From positions 124,001 through 188,000 of the forward strand of contig SSMU01000011.1 in the NCBI GenBank assembly GCA_004799545.1: a DNA stretch of 64,000 nt. The letters run 5' to 3'. Made by a program: the position numbers and the translations under genes. The DNA comes from Phenylobacterium sp. Lineage in GTDB: Bacteria > Pseudomonadota > Alphaproteobacteria > Caulobacterales > Caulobacteraceae. Below, in pieces: positions 61,325 to 64,000 of the stretch; the first letter of the stretch is position 1, and every line of letters starts with the position of its first letter. The notes under the pieces are model-generated. The model searched no databases and was not told where the DNA came from. It saw only the letters and a program-made list of their open reading frames with translations.

Positions 61325-62857
61325 ATGCATATTCCCCTGGACCTGCCTCCGGGCTTGAACGGTGACGACACGAGCTTCGCCGGCTCGGGCCGCTGGGCGG
61401 ATGGGTCGAACGTGCGGTTCCGGCTGGGCCGGGCGCAGGTGATCGGGGGCTGGGAGAGCCTGACGGCGAGCCCGCTGGCCGGGGTTTGCCGCAGCGCCTT
61501 CCCGTGGACCGACAATGCAGCGGTGCTGAACATCGCGTTCGGGACCCATACGAAGCTGCAGCTGTGGCAGGGCGGGGCGCTGTTCGACATCACGCCGTCG
61601 AGCGGATTCGCGGCCGGCGCCATCGATGGCGCAGCGAGCGCGGGGTATGGGACGGGCGCCCTTGGGGTCGGCGGCTACGGCCTGCCGTCCACGGGGGACT
61701 ATTTCCCGCTCACCTGGTCCATGGCGGCGTGGGGGCAGAACCTGCTGGCCTGTCCGCGCAACCAGACGATCTTCGCCTGGACAAACGCCACCGCCAGCCC
61801 GGCGGCGGCCCTGGCGAACGCGCCGGCCAACGTGACCCACATGCTCGTGGCGCCTCTGAACGGCGGCTACCAAGTGTTCGCCCTGGGCTGCAACGAGGAG
61901 GTCTCGGGCGTCTTTAATCCGCTCTGCATCCGGCACTCATCGATCCGCGACAACACCCAGTGGAGCACGAGCGCCTCGGGCTCGACCTCGCGGGAATATG
62001 TGTTGACCGGCGGCGGCCGGATCGTCGCCGGCCGGATGGCCGGGCCCTACATGCTGGTCTGGACCAGCGACGCCTTGTTCCTGGGGACCTATGTCGGGGC
62101 CTTGGATCAGCCCTGGCGGTTCGATCGCGTCGGCCGCAACTGCGGGCTGGTGGGCCCGAACGCCGCGGTGGTGGTCGGCCAGACGGCCTTCTGGGTGAGC
62201 CCGGACCGGCAGTTCTACAGCTATGCGGTGGGCGGCGAGCCGGAACCGGTGGCCTGTTCGATCCGCCAGGACTTCGCCGAGAACCTGGCGGCGAGCCAGG
62301 GCGACAAGGTCACGGCGTCGTCCAACGCAGAGTTCGGCGAGGTGCGGTTCGACTATCCGGACAGCCGCGACGGCTATGAGAACAGCCGCTATGTGGCGCT
62401 GTGCGTCGCAGGGCCGGACGCGGGATCCTGGCATCGCGGGATCATGGCGCGCACGGCGTTCGTCGACGCGGGACCCTCGGCGTTCCCGGTCGGTGTGACC
62501 TTTCAGGGCGCGGTCTATTTCCACGAGAAGGGCCATTCGGCCGACGGCGGAGCTTTCGCCTGGTTCATCGAGACGGCGGACAGCTATCTCGACCCCGAGA
62601 GGGGCCTGCTGGCGCGCGGCCTGTGGCCGGACTTCAAGGAACAGGTCGGCCCGGTGACGGTGACCGTGACGGCGCGGGCGCAGCCGCAGGGCGCCTCGCA
62701 GACCTATGCCGCGCCGGCCATGGCGCCGGATGACGCCAAGGCGGACCTGCTGATTACCGGGCGGCTATTCAAGGTGCGGTTCGCGGGATCGAGCGCGCCG
62801 ACGGCCTGCCGGATCGGCAAGCCGGTGTTCGATGTGGTCCAGACGGGACTGCTGTGA
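61325..62857 (+). CDS. phage tail hub/DNA-stabilisation-like protein
   Basis: 510 residues. IPLDLPPGLNGDDTSFAGSGRWADGSNVRFRLGRAQVIGGWE is the opening of a family common in podovirus late modules, functionally compared with the P22 gp10 stabilisation protein that closes the portal. Beta-propeller-like repeats follow (LVWTSDALFLGTYVG, QTAFWVSPDRQFYSYAVGG). The stop overlaps the GTG of the next gene. Confidence 0.7.
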   Translation: MHIPLDLPPGLNGDDTSFAGSGRWADGSNVRFRLGRAQVIGGWESLTASPLAGVCRSAFPWTDNAAVLNIAFGTHTKLQLWQGGALFDITPSSGFAAGAIDGAASAGYGTGALGVGGYGLPSTGDYFPLTWSMAAWGQNLLACPRNQTIFAWTNATASPAAALANAPANVTHMLVAPLNGGYQVFALGCNEEVSGVFNPLCIRHSSIRDNTQWSTSASGSTSREYVLTGGGRIVAGRMAGPYMLVWTSDALFLGTYVGALDQPWRFDRVGRNCGLVGPNAAVVVGQTAFWVSPDRQFYSYAVGGEPEPVACSIRQDFAENLAASQGDKVTASSNAEFGEVRFDYPDSRDGYENSRYVALCVAGPDAGSWHRGIMARTAFVDAGPSAFPVGVTFQGAVYFHEKGHSADGGAFAWFIETADSYLDPERGLLARGLWPDFKEQVGPVTVTVTARAQPQGASQTYAAPAMAPDDAKADLLITGRLFKVRFAGSSAPTACRIGKPVFDVVQTGLL

Positions 62858-63222
62858 GTTTCGAGACTGCGTGGGCGCATAGCGCGTCGTGGTTGGCCGC
62901 GGCCCTGGCTCACGCCGGCGACACCCATCGGCTCGAAGATGTGCGGGCCCTGATCGGGCGTGGCGCGGCGCAACTCTGGACAGCGCCGGCCGCCGCGGCG
63001 GTGACCATGATCGAGGACGACCCGGAAGAACGGCGCCTGCTGGTGTGGCTGGCAGGCGGGGACTTGCGGACACTGATCGTGGAGATGCTGCCTCAAGCGG
63101 AGGATTGGGCCCGGGCGCAAGGCTGCCGGCGGATGCTGGTGCTCGGCCGGCCGGGTTGGGAACGGGCGATGAAGCCCATGGGATACGCGCCCCTGGCGCG
63201 GGTGATCGCAAAGGATTTGTAG
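62854..63222 (+). CDS. small phage protein resembling a GNAT acetyltransferase
   Basis: 122 residues from GTG at 62854, overlapping the previous stop (GTGA). ERRLLVWLAGGDLRTLIVEMLPQAEDWARAQGCRRMLVLGRPGWERAMKPMGY has the layout of the C-terminal half of a GNAT domain (helix, strand, then W..GY). The acetyl-CoA loop is not obvious. Proteins of this type often precede internal virion proteins. Confidence 0.65.
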   Translation: MSFETAWAHSASWLAAALAHAGDTHRLEDVRALIGRGAAQLWTAPAAAAVTMIEDDPEERRLLVWLAGGDLRTLIVEMLPQAEDWARAQGCRRMLVLGRPGWERAMKPMGYAPLARVIAKDL

Positions 63223-64000
63223 ATGAGCCTGAAACTTGGGGGATCGACCAATTCGTCGAGCTCGAACAGCACGTCGAACACCAACACGAACTCGAATACG
63301 GTGCAGAATTCGCTGACGAATTCGAACACCAACACCAATTCGCTTTCCAACACAGGCAACGTCAGCGCGTACAACTCGACGACCACGCCGACGGCCCCGG
63401 CCTGGGCCTCCGACCTGACGCAGAACATCGCAGGCCAGGTCGGCAACCTGACCCAGCTGAACCCGCAAAGCTTGGTGGCGGCGGCGCAGCCCCTGCAGTG
63501 GCAGGCGGCCGCCGGGGCGACCAACCTCTCGGGCGACCCGTGGAACTTCGACACCGCGGCCAATATCACCCGGCAAGCGGCCGACACCTCATGGACGCAG
63601 CCCTATCTGAACGCCAGCGCGCCGAGCGCCTCGGGCGGCCAGGCCTCGCAGTGGGTGGGCAACTACATGGACCCCTACCTGCAGCAGGTGGTGGGTGCGA
63701 CCTCCGCCGACCTCGACGCCAGTGACGGACGGGTGCGGGCGCAGCAGGCGCTCGACCTGGCGGGGTCGGGCGCGTTCGGCGGATCCGGCGCGGCGCTCAC
63801 CCAGAGCATGACCGAGGGCGAATTGGCGCGGGCGCGGGCGACCAGCATCGGCCAGTTGGAGTCGCAAGGCTATCAGAGCGCGGTGAACGCCGCCGCCGGC
63901 GACGCGGACCGGGCGACCCAGGCGCAGGTCGCCAATGCGCAGATGCAGCTGCAGAGCCAACAACAGAAGGCGCAGCTGCAACTTCAGGCGCAACAGCAAC
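63223..64000 (+). CDS. phage virion protein with Ser/Asn/Thr-rich N-terminus (partial, runs off the right edge)
   Basis: At least 259 residues, open to the window end. The first 50 residues are a low-complexity Ser-Asn-Thr tract (SNTSNTNTNSNT-like), then WASDLTQNIAGQVGNLTQ and a long Gln/Ala-rich helical stretch (AGSGAFGGSGAALTQSMTEGELARARATSIGQLESQGYQ). The motif SGAFGGSGAALTQS is seen in internal virion or ejection proteins of podoviruses. The real length and domain end are outside the window. Confidence 0.7.
   Translation, partial: MSLKLGGSTNSSSSNSTSNTNTNSNTVQNSLTNSNTNTNSLSNTGNVSAYNSTTTPTAPAWASDLTQNIAGQVGNLTQLNPQSLVAAAQPLQWQAAAGATNLSGDPWNFDTAANITRQAADTSWTQPYLNASAPSASGGQASQWVGNYMDPYLQQVVGATSADLDASDGRVRAQQALDLAGSGAFGGSGAALTQSMTEGELARARATSIGQLESQGYQSAVNAAAGDADRATQAQVANAQMQLQSQQQKAQLQLQAQQQ

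Noticed and set aside
44473-64000. Prophage attachment sites, integrase or lysis genes
   Set aside because: No tRNA, integrase, endolysin or direct-repeat ends were recognised; the right end lies outside the window, so boundaries cannot be given.
30001-64000. One continuous prophage from repressor to tail genes
   Set aside because: Between 33 and 44 kb the genes (acyl-CoA dehydrogenase, EcfG sigma, sensor kinase, carboxylesterase) are ordinary host genes, so the repressor locus and head module are treated as separate elements.

Overview
The window is high-GC chromosomal DNA of an alphaproteobacterium, most likely from the Caulobacterales (Phenylobacterium- or Caulobacter-like). The grounds are DUF3126, QueF, a FecI/FecR/TonB-receptor operon, an EcfG-type sigma factor next to an HWE-type sensor kinase, GTTC-N7-GTTC LexA boxes, and dispersed intergenic palindromes. 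The genus is an inference. I saw no rRNA, tRNA, insertion sequence, integrase or CRISPR array.

Layout, 0-30 kb (host core and metabolism): a degenerate RlpA/SPOR lipoprotein runs off the left edge. It is followed by the Anbu operon (proteasome-like peptidase, transglutaminase, alpha-E, circularly permuted ATP-grasp), a periplasmic PaoABC-like molybdenum aldehyde oxidoreductase, sugar epimerase and glycosyltransferase genes, and a FecI-FecR-TonB receptor operon whose receptor lacks a usable start codon at its signal peptide. Next come GTP-type PEP carboxykinase, a PglF/CapD-type dehydratase, a beta-barrel porin, an SDR, QueF, a nitroreductase, a NUDIX hydrolase, CysE, DUF3126, an MpaB-like oxygenase, a YedK/SRAP protein and an FkbM methyltransferase. 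A gene-free structured stretch ending in an intrinsic terminator at 24.56-24.88 kb may encode a small RNA.

30-44 kb (regulators and accessory genes): an S24/XRE repressor is divergent from a three-gene operon ending in a DUF6456-like protein. The intergenic region holds two TGTA-N7-TACA operators plus a LexA-type box, an arrangement reminiscent of the RogA-GafYZ control locus of Caulobacter gene transfer agents. Then come a Cys-rich putative toxin with a DUF6968-like partner, an acyl-CoA dehydrogenase, an EcfG-type sigma factor with its own EcfG promoter, a MASE1-GAF-HWE histidine kinase, a class 3 lipase, a carboxylesterase and membrane proteins.

44-64 kb (phage-derived module): terminase subunits, a P22-type portal, scaffold, P22-type coat protein, adaptor, tail and fibre proteins, and a virion protein cut by the right edge. 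The module is unusual because 5.3 kb of mostly host-like genes separate terminase from portal. An alpha/beta-hydrolase plus membrane-protein pair sits between portal and scaffold, and two SAM methyltransferases lie antisense among the late genes.

The most striking signal joins the last two parts. Five GTTC-N7-GTTC (LexA-type) boxes lie at 30.75, 32.46, 38.74, 50.87 and 53.38 kb, each close to the start of a small secreted, lipase-like, putative toxin/immunity or phage-regulatory gene. Two of them sit in an almost identical duplicated promoter. This suggests a dispersed DNA-damage-induced set of prophage and effector-like genes.
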